Numbered from the stretch's first letter, positions 36,160-45,859 are shown. The stretch: DNA of 64,000 nt from UBA2336 sp964419145 (GCA_964419145.1 CAYQOM010000005.1:200680-264679), one strand, 5' to 3'. Translations and numbers: made by a program. The notes: a model not told the origin generated them from the letters alone.

Positions 36160-37071
36160 ATGAACATTGCCATACTTTCCCGCGATTCCAAGTTATACTC
36201 CACCAGGCGAATTAAAGAAGCCGGTGAAAAACGCGGTCATAATGTGGAGATCATCGATCACATGAAATGTGTGCTTTTCATTGAGAAGAAAAATCCGGTG
36301 GTTTTGTACCAGGGCCGCAGGTTGGATTACTTCGATGCCATCATTCCCCGTATCGGTGCATCGGTTACGTTTTATGGTGCTGCAGTGGTTCGGCAATTTG
36401 AAATGATGAAAGTTTTTTCAGCCATCGAATCACAAGCGCTCATCCGCTCGCGCGATAAGCTGCGAAGCTTGCAAATTCTTTCGCGCGCTGGTTTAGGCTT
36501 ACCGAAAACCATCTTCATGGATTACTCCCGCGATACCGAGGGAATCATTGAAGCAGTAGGAGGGGCTCCGGTTGTTATCAAGTTATTGGAAGGTACACAG
36601 GGGCTTGGTGTTGTTCTGGCAGAAAATAAAAAAGCGGCTCAGTCGGTAATTGAAGCCTTTCATGGCTTACATGCGCGCATTATTGTACAGGAGTTTATCA
36701 AAGAAGCAAAAGGCACGGATATACGTGCGTTTGTGGTAGATGGTGAAGTGGTAGGTGCTATGAAGCGTGAAGCCACTCGCGATGGTGAGTTCAGATCCAA
36801 TCTTCACCGTGGAGGAAAAGCCACAGTTGTTAAACTTTCGCGTGCTGAAAAATCGGCTGCTGTTGCTGCAGCAAAAAAAATGGGCCTGGGTATAGCTGGT
36901 GTTGACCTGTTGCCCTCCAAACGCGGTCCGCTCATTGTTGAGGTCAACTCTTCACCGGGTCTTGAAGGCATTGAAGGTGCCACCAAGCTTGATATAGCCG
37001 GAAAGATCATTCAGTACCTGGAGAAGCATGCCGGGAAAAAGAAAATTCAGAAAGATAAAGTGAACGCATGA
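36160..37071 (+). CDS. rimK: RimK-type ATP-grasp ligase
   Basis: A 303-aa ATP-grasp enzyme that adds glutamate residues to a protein or peptide C-terminus (ribosomal protein S6 in E. coli). The N-terminal pre-ATP-grasp part (MNIAILSRDSKLYSTRRIKEA) and central IIPRIGASVTFYGAAVVRQFE are typical. The ATP-binding VVIKLLEGTQGLGVVLAE and VQEFIKEAKGTDIRAFVVDGEVVGAMKR follow. Metal-binding residues lie in LIVEVNSSPGLEGIEGAT. A basic tail follows. Its stop overlaps the start of the AspA-like gene (ATGA), so the three genes are translationally linked. Confidence 0.93.
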   Translation: MNIAILSRDSKLYSTRRIKEAGEKRGHNVEIIDHMKCVLFIEKKNPVVLYQGRRLDYFDAIIPRIGASVTFYGAAVVRQFEMMKVFSAIESQALIRSRDKLRSLQILSRAGLGLPKTIFMDYSRDTEGIIEAVGGAPVVIKLLEGTQGLGVVLAENKKAAQSVIEAFHGLHARIIVQEFIKEAKGTDIRAFVVDGEVVGAMKREATRDGEFRSNLHRGGKATVVKLSRAEKSAAVAAAKKMGLGIAGVDLLPSKRGPLIVEVNSSPGLEGIEGATKLDIAGKIIQYLEKHAGKKKIQKDKVNA

Positions 37072-38048
37072 AGCTTGTTCGCATCGCCAATCAGGAAGTT
37101 AGACCCGGTGAGTTTAAGGAGATTAAAATCAACGTGGCGCGTTTGCCGTCTCAGACCTTAATCGATACGCCAATTTACGTTTCGCGCGGCATGGAAGATG
37201 GTCCGGTGCTGGCGTTGATGGCCGGCATGCATGGCGATGAAATTAACGGATTGGAAATTGTTCGCAGGGTTTTGGATGGTGGGTTGCACCAACCCAAACG
37301 CGGAACGGTTGTGTGTATGCCTATTATTAATGTGTACGGATTTTTAAACTTCTCCCGCGAAGTGCCGGATGGAAAAGATGTGAACCGTTCCTTTCCGGGA
37401 AGTAAAAACGGATCGTTGGCGAGTCGTGTGGCGTGGCATGTTACGCATGATATTATTCCATTTATTGATTATGGGATTGATTTTCATACTGGAGGCGCGA
37501 TGCGTACCAACTATCCGCAGGTGCGTGCCGTACTAAACAATGAAAAGAACATGGAGTTGGCCAATGCCTTTCGTGCACCGTTTACATTGGATGCACCCTT
37601 TCGCCCCAGTTCGTTACGCAAAGAAGCTGCAAAGAAGGGTAAGAACATAATTGTGTATGAAGGCGGTGAATCGTTACGATTTGATCAGCAAGCCATAGAG
37701 GAAGGGATAGCCGGAACATTGCGGTTGATGCATCACCTGAACATGATTGACTGGTCGCCTGAGCCAAAAGAAGAAAATCGCATCATCTGGAGTTCCGGTT
37801 GGGTGCGGGCGAAACATGCCGGTTTATTTCACGCCAATGTTTCATGCGGTCAGCTGGTGCATAAGGGCGAATGGGTGGGTACCATTACTGATCCGTTTGG
37901 TACAGCAAAAGAAAAAGTGATTGCCAGCGAAACAGGATACATCATCGGGCTAAATAACATACCGGTTGTAAATGCCGGTGATGCGTTGATGCACCTGGGC
38001 ATGGATAATTTTTGCAAGATGAGTAACAAAAAAAAAGAGGAAGAATGA
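37068..38048 (+). CDS. Succinylglutamate desuccinylase/aspartoacylase-like metallopeptidase
   Basis: A 326-aa M14-like zinc amidohydrolase. Zinc ligands are visible in GMHGDEING (His and Glu, about 54-62) and DFHTGG (His, about 140); the substrate-binding NRSFPG is near 110. A C-terminal biotinyl-lipoyl-like domain follows (SCGQLVHKGEWVGTITDPFG, about 265-315). This family, adjacent to RimK, has been proposed to trim or recycle amidoligase products. The start overlaps rimK by 4 nt and the stop runs into a shared bidirectional hairpin. Confidence 0.88.
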   Translation: MKLVRIANQEVRPGEFKEIKINVARLPSQTLIDTPIYVSRGMEDGPVLALMAGMHGDEINGLEIVRRVLDGGLHQPKRGTVVCMPIINVYGFLNFSREVPDGKDVNRSFPGSKNGSLASRVAWHVTHDIIPFIDYGIDFHTGGAMRTNYPQVRAVLNNEKNMELANAFRAPFTLDAPFRPSSLRKEAAKKGKNIIVYEGGESLRFDQQAIEEGIAGTLRLMHHLNMIDWSPEPKEENRIIWSSGWVRAKHAGLFHANVSCGQLVHKGEWVGTITDPFGTAKEKVIASETGYIIGLNNIPVVNAGDALMHLGMDNFCKMSNKKKEEE

Positions 38049-38065
38049 ATTCTTTCTTCCTCTTT
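38034..38065. terminator. Bidirectional terminator between the AspA-like and FKBP genes
   Basis: AAAGAGGAAGAA (38034-38045) and TTCTTCCTCTTT (38054-38065) form a perfect 12-bp stem with an 8-nt loop. A and T tracts flank it on both strands. It begins inside the last codons of the AspA-like gene. Confidence 0.75.
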
Positions 38066-38084
38066 AGCATGATAATCAAAATTA

Positions 38085-38564
38085 TTAATGATGATGTCCG
38101 CCCGGTCCGTGTACGTGGCCATGAGCCAGTTCATCAGATGTTGCGTTACGCACCTCCATTACTTCTACATCAAAGTTTAACTCGACCCCAGCAAGCGGAT
38201 GGTTGCCATCAACCGTAACGCTTTCTAAACCCACTTCAGTAACAGTTACAACCTGTGCGCCTTGGCTGGTTTGTGCCTGGAATTGCATGCCAGGTCTTAC
38301 TTCCTGATCGCCAAATGCGGTGCGGGGTACTTTTTGCATAAGGGAGTCATTACGTTCACCATATCCTTTTTCAGGACTTACTTTTATATCCAGTTTATCA
38401 CCTTTCTGTTTTCCTTCCAGTCCTTCTTCCATACCCGGAATCAGGTTACCGATGCCTTGAATGTAGTGCAATGGATCTTTTCCAATACTGGAATCAAGTA
38501 CATTACCTTGGTTATCGCGTAAGGTATAATGAATGGAAACTACGGTGTTTTTTGCGATTTGCAT
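38085..38564 (-). CDS. SlyD-like FKBP-type peptidyl-prolyl isomerase
   Basis: A 159-aa cytoplasmic folding helper. The FKBP domain is split by an insert-in-flap chaperone domain: VVSIHYTLRDNQGNVLDSS and LHYIQGIGNLIPGMEEGLEGKQKGD are the first part, PEKGYGERNDSLMQKVPRTAF through VTVTEVGLESVTVDGNHPLAG the insert. The tail ELAHGHVHGPGGHHH is His-rich and likely binds Ni2+ or another metal, as in E. coli SlyD. Convergent with the AspA-like gene. Confidence 0.9.
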   Translation of the reverse strand: MQIAKNTVVSIHYTLRDNQGNVLDSSIGKDPLHYIQGIGNLIPGMEEGLEGKQKGDKLDIKVSPEKGYGERNDSLMQKVPRTAFGDQEVRPGMQFQAQTSQGAQVVTVTEVGLESVTVDGNHPLAGVELNFDVEVMEVRNATSDELAHGHVHGPGGHHH

Positions 38565-38666
38565 GATGTGTTTTTTAAGTGATGATTACGGTTAAACGGG
38601 CAGAAAAGCGATCTAGTGAGCGGGAAACTGCCGATGTGAATAATTTAGCAGCAAAAATAAACAATT

Positions 38667-39992
38667 TCACTGGCTATCACCGGATTTAGGCAGCGTCTTT
38701 TTCAACAGCAAAAAGCCCACGGCACCGGCCAATATGGAGGCGGAGAGCACACCAACTTTTGCCTCCAGGATAACATCGGGCGATCGAAAAGCAAGATTGG
38801 TAATAAACAACGACATGGTAAAGCCAATACCAGCCAGCATGCCCACTCCGTATAAATTTTTAAATGACATATCAGACGGTAATTGAGCCCATCCCATTTT
38901 TAACGTAAACCAGCTTACTCCCACTACGCCTAAGAATTTACCAATCAGTAATCCGAAAAATACACCCAGGCTTACCGGTGTAATGGCTTCGCTAAAGGAA
39001 ATTCCTTTTAATGATATACCGGCATTTGCCAGGGCGAAGATCGGCATCACGATAAACAACACAATTGGGTGAAGAGCGTGCTCCAAACGTTGTAGCGGAG
39101 TGGAAGCCGCGCGTGTTAATTTTTTAATTTTCTCAACCACATGAAGTTGCTCGGGTTCCAACAGCGTAACATCATTGGGTGGAATGGCTTCAAATTCTTT
39201 CACATAATTTCTGAGTCGGGTGGCAAAACCCACTTCATCAATTTTTGTGCGTGCCGGTATGGTTAATGCGGCTAGTACACCCGCCACCGTGGCATGTACC
39301 CCCGACATAAGAAAGGCGAGCCATAATCCACCAATGCCAACAATTCCATAAAACAAAGTGCTGCGTACACCCAGATAATTGGCGGTCATTAGCGTGATCA
39401 TAAACACGGCACCGGTGGCCAGGTTTAAAAGGGAAATTTCTGATGTATAAAAGATTGCAATAACCAACACAGCACCCAAATCATCAGCAATGGCTAATGC
39501 AGTTAAAAATATTTTTACGGACAGCGGCACACGATCACCTAGTAAAGAAAGGATTCCTAATGCGAAAGCAATATCGGTTGCCATGGGAATGCCCCAGCCG
39601 CTTGAAGAGGGTTTGTCGTAATTGAAGAAGGCAAAGATGAGTGCGGGTGCAAGCATACCACCAACGGCTGCGGTCAATGGTAAGATGGCATTGCGTGGTG
39701 AAGCCAATTCGCCACCCATTATTTCGCGTTTCAGTTCAAGGCCTACCACAAAGAAGAACATGGCCATTAAGCCATCATTAATCCAGTGGTGAAGCGTGTT
39801 AGAGATCGTGTATCCCGCTATGCCAATGGTAAATTCATATTCCCAGAAATGATGGAACTCATTATGCCAGGGCGAGTTGGAAAGGGTTAGTGCAGCGATG
39901 GAACACAACAACAGAAAAATACCAGCCGTTGATTCGTTCTTGATGAAGCTGTTGAAAGGCTTTAGTAAATGATCAATGGCTTCGAGTTTCAT
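38667..39992 (-). CDS. nhaA: Na+/H+ antiporter NhaA
   Basis: Sodium/proton exchanger at 441 aa, with 12 transmembrane helices. Landmarks: STAGIFLLLCSIAALTLSNSPW, the WINDGLMAMFFFVVGLELKRE motif, the catalytic double Asp in FLTALAIADDLGAVLVIAIFYT, the unwound TM4 region PMATDIAFALGILSLLG and SGVHATVAGVLAALTIP. A cytoplasmic insert of about 60 residues (about 255-310), longer than in E. coli, joins the later helices. It is transcribed divergently from the FGE-like gene. Confidence 0.95.
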   Translation of the reverse strand: MKLEAIDHLLKPFNSFIKNESTAGIFLLLCSIAALTLSNSPWHNEFHHFWEYEFTIGIAGYTISNTLHHWINDGLMAMFFFVVGLELKREIMGGELASPRNAILPLTAAVGGMLAPALIFAFFNYDKPSSSGWGIPMATDIAFALGILSLLGDRVPLSVKIFLTALAIADDLGAVLVIAIFYTSEISLLNLATGAVFMITLMTANYLGVRSTLFYGIVGIGGLWLAFLMSGVHATVAGVLAALTIPARTKIDEVGFATRLRNYVKEFEAIPPNDVTLLEPEQLHVVEKIKKLTRAASTPLQRLEHALHPIVLFIVMPIFALANAGISLKGISFSEAITPVSLGVFFGLLIGKFLGVVGVSWFTLKMGWAQLPSDMSFKNLYGVGMLAGIGFTMSLFITNLAFRSPDVILEAKVGVLSASILAGAVGFLLLKKTLPKSGDSQ

Positions 39993-40085
39993 CGTTTGGG
40001 TTTATTGGCGACAAAGAAAATAATCCACACCGAACATACAAAAAAGTTTTCGGCAGACAATGTGTGATGTCTTTACGTGAAGTGC

Positions 40086-40114
40086 TTTCCAATGCCGCTT
40101 AAACTTTATATTTG
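40086..40114 (+). promoter_or_regulatory. Likely promoter of the FGE-like/galK pair
   Basis: TTTC (40086-40089), 17 bp, then TATATTTG (40107-40114) fits the Bacteroidota -33/-7 pattern, 33 nt before the ATG at 40147. Confidence 0.5.
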
Positions 40115-40146
40115 TACTTCGTTGGTTTACCTGACTATTTCTTCGA

Positions 40147-41172
40147 ATGCAGCAAGTAAATATCACTGTTTTAATTTTAATCCTATCCTGTGGATGTACA
40201 AATCGTCAATCTAATGAACAGTTGAATGAGATTTATCAAGAACAAAAAGATATGCAGTTCATTAAGGGTGGTTCATTCACTATGGGCTCTGATTCACCCG
40301 ATCACCCGATTGAAGGACCAGCTCATGTTGTAATCGTAGGTGATTTTTTTATCGATAAAACAGAAGTAACCAATACCGAGTTTAAGGAATTCACTGAACA
40401 GACGGGTTACGTGACTACAGCTGAAGTTGCTCCGACCTGGGAAGAGCTGAAGGCTCAATTGCCACCCGGTACGCTACAGCCTGATGTTGAACTAACCGCT
40501 GGCTCGGTTGTTTATGTTCAACCGGATAGTGCTGTAAGGTCCATGCAAGATTTTTCCCAATGGTGGCAGTGGGTTGAAGGCGCAAACTGGAAAAATCCGG
40601 CAGGGCCGGGAAGCAACCTTGAAAATCGCTGGGATCACCCGGTCGTTCATGTATCGCTAAAGGATGCACAAGCCTATTGTGAATGGAAAGGAAAACGTTT
40701 GCCAACTGAAGCCGAGTGGGAGTATGCATCCCGAGTAGGAAAAGATGGATTGCCATTCAGTTGGGGAAGCGAGTTTCAACCAGATGGAAAATTTATGGCA
40801 AACACCTATCAAGGTGCTTTTCCGGTTCGTAATTTGGTTTTGGATGGATTTGATGCGACAGCTCCGGTGAAAACATTTCCACCTAACGATTATGGATTGT
40901 ATGATATGATTGGGAATGTGTGGGAATGGACGTCTGATTATTATGATGCTACTTATTATGCAACACTGGCGAATACGTCTGTAGAAAATCCTACTGGATC
41001 AATAAAGTACTATGATCCGCAAGAACCCTTTGCAAAGAAGTATGTTATTAAAGGCGGATCATACTTGTGTGCCGACAACTATTGCAGCAATTATCGCCCT
41101 TCAGCCCGGCAGGCTGCAGCGTTTGATTCAGGCACGTCAAACATCGGGTTTCGGTGTGTTAAAAAACCATAA
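40147..41172 (+). CDS. Formylglycine-generating-enzyme-like lipoprotein (SUMF1 family)
   Basis: A 341-aa exported protein with a lipoprotein signal (MQQVNITVLILILSCGC; lipobox LSCG). The body is an FGE-sulfatase domain: FIKGGSFTMGSDSPDHPIEGP, DKTEVTNTEFKEF, HPVVHVSLKDAQAYCEWKGKRLPTEAEWEYASR and NDYGLYDMIGNVWEWTSDYY. The C-terminal GGSYLCADNYCSNYRPSARQ keeps both cysteines used by true formylglycine-generating enzymes to oxidise sulfatase Cys. Most bacterial relatives lack this pair. No sulfatase lies nearby. galK starts 10 nt downstream. Confidence 0.87.
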   Translation: MQQVNITVLILILSCGCTNRQSNEQLNEIYQEQKDMQFIKGGSFTMGSDSPDHPIEGPAHVVIVGDFFIDKTEVTNTEFKEFTEQTGYVTTAEVAPTWEELKAQLPPGTLQPDVELTAGSVVYVQPDSAVRSMQDFSQWWQWVEGANWKNPAGPGSNLENRWDHPVVHVSLKDAQAYCEWKGKRLPTEAEWEYASRVGKDGLPFSWGSEFQPDGKFMANTYQGAFPVRNLVLDGFDATAPVKTFPPNDYGLYDMIGNVWEWTSDYYDATYYATLANTSVENPTGSIKYYDPQEPFAKKYVIKGGSYLCADNYCSNYRPSARQAAAFDSGTSNIGFRCVKKP

Positions 41173-41181
41173 ATCAAAAAC

Positions 41182-42345
41182 GTGAACAATTTAGTTAATC
41201 AGCTTCGTCATGCCTTTACGGAATCATTTCCTGGTACTCCACTGATTGTTCGTTCGCCCGGTCGTATCAATATAATTGGTGAACATACAGACTACAACGA
41301 AGGCTTTGTGTTGCCGGCTGCCATTGATAAAGCTGCATACATCGCCATTACGATTCGTGATGATGATGAAATTCATTTGAAGGCACTTGATTTCAATGAA
41401 TCGTTCTCCGTTAAGGTTACCGATATGCAACCTGTAACCAGTAAAAGCTGGCCGAACTATATTCTCGGTTCTGCAGCCCAGTTTATTAAAAGGGGGATTC
41501 CATTACGCGGTTTTAATGCCGTGCTCGTTAGCGATGTGCCTATTGGTGCGGGTATGTCTTCATCAGCTGCAGTAGAATGCGCCACTGTTTTTGCTTTGAA
41601 TGAAGTTTTGCACACCAACCTGGATAAACTGACTATGGTGAAAATGGCCCAGAAGGCTGAGCATGAATATGCCGGGGTAATGTGTGGGATCATGGATCAG
41701 TTTGCTTCCATGATGGGGAAGAAAGATCATGTCATTAAATTGGATTGTCGTTCGCTGGCGTATGAGTATGTTCCCTTTAAACTGCAAGGAATAAAGGTGG
41801 TTTTGTTGAATACCAATGTTAAACACTCATTGGCTTCAACGGAATATAACACACGAAGGAAAGAGTGTGAACAGGCAGTGGCTTGGGTGCAGGCTCATGT
41901 TCCGAATGTAAACTCCTTACGGGATGTTACAGAAGAGATGCTGGACAACTATGTTTTACCAAACGATAAACTGGTTGATAGGCGCAGTCGTTTTGTGGTT
42001 CAGGAAATCGGGCGGTTACTTTCGGGGTGTGAAGATCTTCGGCAAGGAAACATACAAGCGTTGGGAATGAAAATGTTTGAAACACACGAAGGGTTGCGAA
42101 ACATGTATGCGGTGAGTTGTAAAGAACTTGATTGGTTGGTGGACCGGGTAAGAAACAATGAGGCAGTGATTGGTGCCCGAATGATGGGAGGGGGCTTTGG
42201 TGGTTGTACGGTAAATCTTGTTAAGGAAGATGCGGTTGACAATTTGATTGATACAATTAAACCAGCGTATGAAGCAGCCATGAATTTGCCACTTACTTTC
42301 TATGTGGCTTCAATTGAAAATGGGACTGAAATAATTCAAGTATAA
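41182..42345 (+). CDS. galK: Galactokinase
   Basis: GHMP-family kinase phosphorylating galactose at C1. The start is GTG at 41182, giving 387 aa and the usual N-terminus MNNLVNQLRHAFTESF. Signature RSPGRINIIGEHTDYNEGFVLPAAID (about 24-50), ATP-binding VPIGAGMSSSAAVECATVFALNEV (about 118-140) and MMGGGFGGCTVNLV (about 333) are all present. No galT or galE adjoins it. It follows the FGE-like gene by 9 nt, so the two are probably co-expressed. Confidence 0.93.
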   Translation: MNNLVNQLRHAFTESFPGTPLIVRSPGRINIIGEHTDYNEGFVLPAAIDKAAYIAITIRDDDEIHLKALDFNESFSVKVTDMQPVTSKSWPNYILGSAAQFIKRGIPLRGFNAVLVSDVPIGAGMSSSAAVECATVFALNEVLHTNLDKLTMVKMAQKAEHEYAGVMCGIMDQFASMMGKKDHVIKLDCRSLAYEYVPFKLQGIKVVLLNTNVKHSLASTEYNTRRKECEQAVAWVQAHVPNVNSLRDVTEEMLDNYVLPNDKLVDRRSRFVVQEIGRLLSGCEDLRQGNIQALGMKMFETHEGLRNMYAVSCKELDWLVDRVRNNEAVIGARMMGGGFGGCTVNLVKEDAVDNLIDTIKPAYEAAMNLPLTFYVASIENGTEIIQV

Positions 42346-42436
42346 AGAAGCGCTTGTTGGATTTTTTTTTCTAAAAAGACTTCAATTCGTTGTTAAGATA
42401 TGTTCAATTTCCTTTTTTTAAGGATTAATGCACACC

Positions 42437-45400
42437 ATGAAGTCGATTATCGTTTTTATTTCTCTCTTTCTTTGTTTTTACATTCTATCTGCCCAGGATA
42501 ATCGTTGGCAAAAAGCCGCTGACGATTTTCTGAAAACACAAATGCAGTACGATGACTTATTTGAAGGGTACGATCGCTTGCGTGAATTACTCGATATATT
42601 GTCGTTGAATGAGAAGCAAGGTGTTGATCCGCACCTGTCGTATTTGCGGGCCGTTTGGGCGGCTGAATTTGCTGAAGAAACTGCCTCGCTGAATCAGGTG
42701 ATGAATCGTTATCAAGGCGATTCTGTCCGAAGCGCTGTAGCCTTGATGGATTATGCTGCATTTCATGGTGATCGATATTCAGAAAAGGATACCGTTCTGG
42801 TTGCCTACATGGAAAAGGCGTTAGCGTTATTCGAGAGTGCTAAGCTTGACTCCTCGTATTTGTTTATCCAATCTCTTATGGATTATGCTTCCATGTTGAA
42901 TCAAAAGCATCAAGTGCATGATCGATTACACGTATTAAACCGCGCCCTTTTATTGGCTGAATCAAAAATTGGGGTTGAGCATCCGCTTTATGCAGATTTA
43001 CTTGATGAGATTTCTGCTCATTATGCCTCTATTGGTGAGCTCGAGCTGTCTGTAAAATTCGCGGAAAGGGCTAATCAAAACAGGCAAAATTTTCATGGAG
43101 TTAATCGACCGTATCGCTTGTTGTTTGAGCGTAAGGAAAAAAGTCCGGTTGAAATTTTGCAGGAAGTTCAAGAAGCTGATATCATCCGGAAAGCCTGGCT
43201 GTATCAGTATAGCAACTGGCTTGGTGATCAATCTGCTAACCGGGTAAGCCCTTACCGGAAAAGGTTGGCTTCCGACCTGTACACCGACTGGATTAACCAC
43301 ACTTCAAATGCGAACAAACCATACTCGCTGAATGAGATCAAAGTGTTAATTCATAAGGGGCAACTGGAAATGGATAATGCGGATTACGATGAAGCTATCC
43401 AAACTTTTCGTAATGCTCAACAACGAATTGAAAACCTGCTCAAATCAACTTCAGATACTGAAAACCAAATAGCCTATTACAATACCCTTAACCTGTTGGG
43501 CTGTGCCTATTATGCTGACGGTAATTATACCGAGGCTGTACACTGGTTTGAACAATTGCATAATCATTTTTTAAAGAGCAGACTTCGTTCTTATGATTGG
43601 ACGGTGAAGGTTTCGCACAACCTTATTCTGGCGCTTTCAAAATCTGCTGATCCTACACGAGTTAAAGAAATTCTGAAACAATTTGTTGAGAAACCGAAGG
43701 GAATAAGTATTGATTTTGATTGGCGTGAACGAACTGAGTTTTATGGTGATTTATTGTTTCGTTTTAAGGATTATAATTCCGCTTTTGTATTGTATTCTGA
43801 TGTCTATAAGCATGAGTGGCAAGAAGGCTACGAATCTCACGTACGACTAAAAGAGGAGTTTGCTGAGATGGAGTGGCCTCTGACCGTGGGCGATGAAAAT
43901 TCGGTATTGGATATCGGCTCAGAAGCTGCGGTGATGATGGTCTATGAGGGTACCTTTAAACCTTACGGACCGGATTATCGGCAACTGCTTAGAAAACTGT
44001 CTGCTACTTCCATTTTAGCAGGCCAGCCCCGCCAAGCCATAAAGCATAGCGGAGAATTTATTAATGAGTACTATCACGAACGTGAATCGGTGGCCATGTT
44101 TCAGGAACAGGGCGATAAAACGGATTTGCTTGATATTTATGAACAGAAGGAAGAGTTGTTTCCAGTTTACGATTGGTTTCTCGAAGGCATATTTAGAGAC
44201 ACACTTTCAGAACAGGATATAATCATTGATAATAATAAACGAGCATTTGTTCATTTGCTTGATGCTAAAGTCAATTTGTTGTATCAGTATCGACATATGC
44301 GCAAGGCACTTGAGAACAGTAAAGATGAGTCGCTTAGGAAATCCTATGAACAGTTTAAGGGACTTCAACAACAGTATGCAAAACAGAAATCCGCCAATGC
44401 TTCTAAAGAGGAATTGGAGCAGTTAAAAATTGAATTGGATACGCTGCGTGCCTCATTGTCTTATAAAACTGCCTTGGTTGCGGCCCCTTCTGAAAAGTTT
44501 GTGTTCTGGCAGCAGGTGAAAGAAAAGTTAAAACCGCGAGAGGCTGTTGTAGAAATTAAGCGTTTTAAAACAGTAGCGGAAGATAAGGTAATTTATGCTG
44601 CCTTCATTATTAAGCATGACTCAGAATATCCAGAAATCGTGTTCTTACAAAACGGTGAGTTTTTGGAAGGTCGTGGATTGAAAAAATATCAAAACTCCAT
44701 TCAGGCCCGGATGGAAGATCGCACCAGTTATTATGATTATTGGAAGCCGATTCAGGAATATTTAAAAGACGTTCGAAAGGTTTTTCTTTCACCTGACGGA
44801 GTTTATGCACAGATAAATGTGCATGCCTTGTTCAATCCTGATAATGGGAATTATCTGATCGATGACTTAACGGTTTACCAAATTGTGAGTGCCAAGGAAT
44901 TGCCTTCAGTAACTAACCTTCGCAGAAAGATAAAGAGGGCTACGTTGATGGGCAGGCCGGCTTATTATATGAATGATTATAATAAAGAGGAGGTGTTTGA
45001 TAATACTGAAACGGATCCGGAGCGTGCGATTACACTTGCCCAGATTGCATCGGGTAATGTGAGTGATTTACCGGGAACTGAAAAAGAAGTGGAAAGTGTT
45101 GCAAAATCCCTAAAAAGGAAACGCGTGGCAGTAGATCGATACCTGGGTGCAGAGGCAACGGAAGAAGTCTTTAAAAAATCCAGGCATGATATTTTACATG
45201 TGGCCACACATGGATTTTGGTTTAAAGAGCATGAAGCAGCCCGTGCTGATGCGATGTTCAATTCTGGGTTGTTGTTTGCGGGTGTCATGAATCAACGAGA
45301 GCAAGGTGTTACCGATTCAAATGATGGAATCTTGACCGCGTATGAAGTTCAGGGCATGAATCTGGAAGGTACACAATTGGCGGTTTTGTCGGCCTGTGAA

Positions 45401-45658
45401 ACAGCGTTGGGTCATGTAGAAGTTGGAGAAGGCGTTTTCGGATTGCAGCGCGCGTTTAAAATAGCCGGAGTTGAAAAGCTAATGATGAGCTTATGGAAGG
45501 TGGATGACGAAGCCACCCGACTTTTGTTTGAATCGTTTTATAAAAATTGGATGACTGGAAAACGTAGCATAGACGAGTCATTTCAACTTGCGCAACAAGA
45601 AATAAAAAAGCTGTATAAAGACCCGTATTATTGGGGTGCATTTGTTCTGGTGAATTAA
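42437..45658 (+). CDS. Exported TPR-CHAT protein
   Basis: About 1073 aa. A signal peptide (MKSIIVFISLFLCFYILSAQ) starts at 42437; an ATG three codons upstream is also possible. The middle (about 100-600) is a helical repeat array with TPR-like units such as GDRYSEKDTVLVAYMEKALALFESA and LNLLGCAYYADGNYTEAVHWFEQL. The C-terminal CHAT domain (about 790-1073) has caspase-like catalytic His in DILHVATHGFWFK and Cys in LAVLSACETALGHVEVGEGVFGLQRAF. CHAT proteins are often cytoplasmic proteases; export across the inner membrane is typical of this Bacteroidota branch. Confidence 0.87.
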   Translation: MKSIIVFISLFLCFYILSAQDNRWQKAADDFLKTQMQYDDLFEGYDRLRELLDILSLNEKQGVDPHLSYLRAVWAAEFAEETASLNQVMNRYQGDSVRSAVALMDYAAFHGDRYSEKDTVLVAYMEKALALFESAKLDSSYLFIQSLMDYASMLNQKHQVHDRLHVLNRALLLAESKIGVEHPLYADLLDEISAHYASIGELELSVKFAERANQNRQNFHGVNRPYRLLFERKEKSPVEILQEVQEADIIRKAWLYQYSNWLGDQSANRVSPYRKRLASDLYTDWINHTSNANKPYSLNEIKVLIHKGQLEMDNADYDEAIQTFRNAQQRIENLLKSTSDTENQIAYYNTLNLLGCAYYADGNYTEAVHWFEQLHNHFLKSRLRSYDWTVKVSHNLILALSKSADPTRVKEILKQFVEKPKGISIDFDWRERTEFYGDLLFRFKDYNSAFVLYSDVYKHEWQEGYESHVRLKEEFAEMEWPLTVGDENSVLDIGSEAAVMMVYEGTFKPYGPDYRQLLRKLSATSILAGQPRQAIKHSGEFINEYYHERESVAMFQEQGDKTDLLDIYEQKEELFPVYDWFLEGIFRDTLSEQDIIIDNNKRAFVHLLDAKVNLLYQYRHMRKALENSKDESLRKSYEQFKGLQQQYAKQKSANASKEELEQLKIELDTLRASLSYKTALVAAPSEKFVFWQQVKEKLKPREAVVEIKRFKTVAEDKVIYAAFIIKHDSEYPEIVFLQNGEFLEGRGLKKYQNSIQARMEDRTSYYDYWKPIQEYLKDVRKVFLSPDGVYAQINVHALFNPDNGNYLIDDLTVYQIVSAKELPSVTNLRRKIKRATLMGRPAYYMNDYNKEEVFDNTETDPERAITLAQIASGNVSDLPGTEKEVESVAKSLKRKRVAVDRYLGAEATEEVFKKSRHDILHVATHGFWFKEHEAARADAMFNSGLLFAGVMNQREQGVTDSNDGILTAYEVQGMNLEGTQLAVLSACETALGHVEVGEGVFGLQRAFKIAGVEKLMMSLWKVDDEATRLLFESFYKNWMTGKRSIDESFQLAQQEIKKLYKDPYYWGAFVLVN

Positions 45659-45859
45659 AGCCATTGATGTTGCTCCCTTAAAAAGCAGTTTAAATGAGTT
45701 AATTGCTTCATCGGGCTCGCATCCTGTTTATCCCTACGCTACAGATCGTGCATGAAGTCAATCGTTTTTTGTTTTTGCCTGATTAATAAAATCCAAACGC
45801 TTAATGCTTATTTTTAACTTGTTTACCAATTGCATAAATATTCATTTGCTACGCTATAC

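Noticed and set aside
36160..37071. RimK as glutathione synthetase or cyanophycin-type ligase
   Set aside because: The protein length, the pre-ATP-grasp sequence and the RimB-like neighbour match RimK better.
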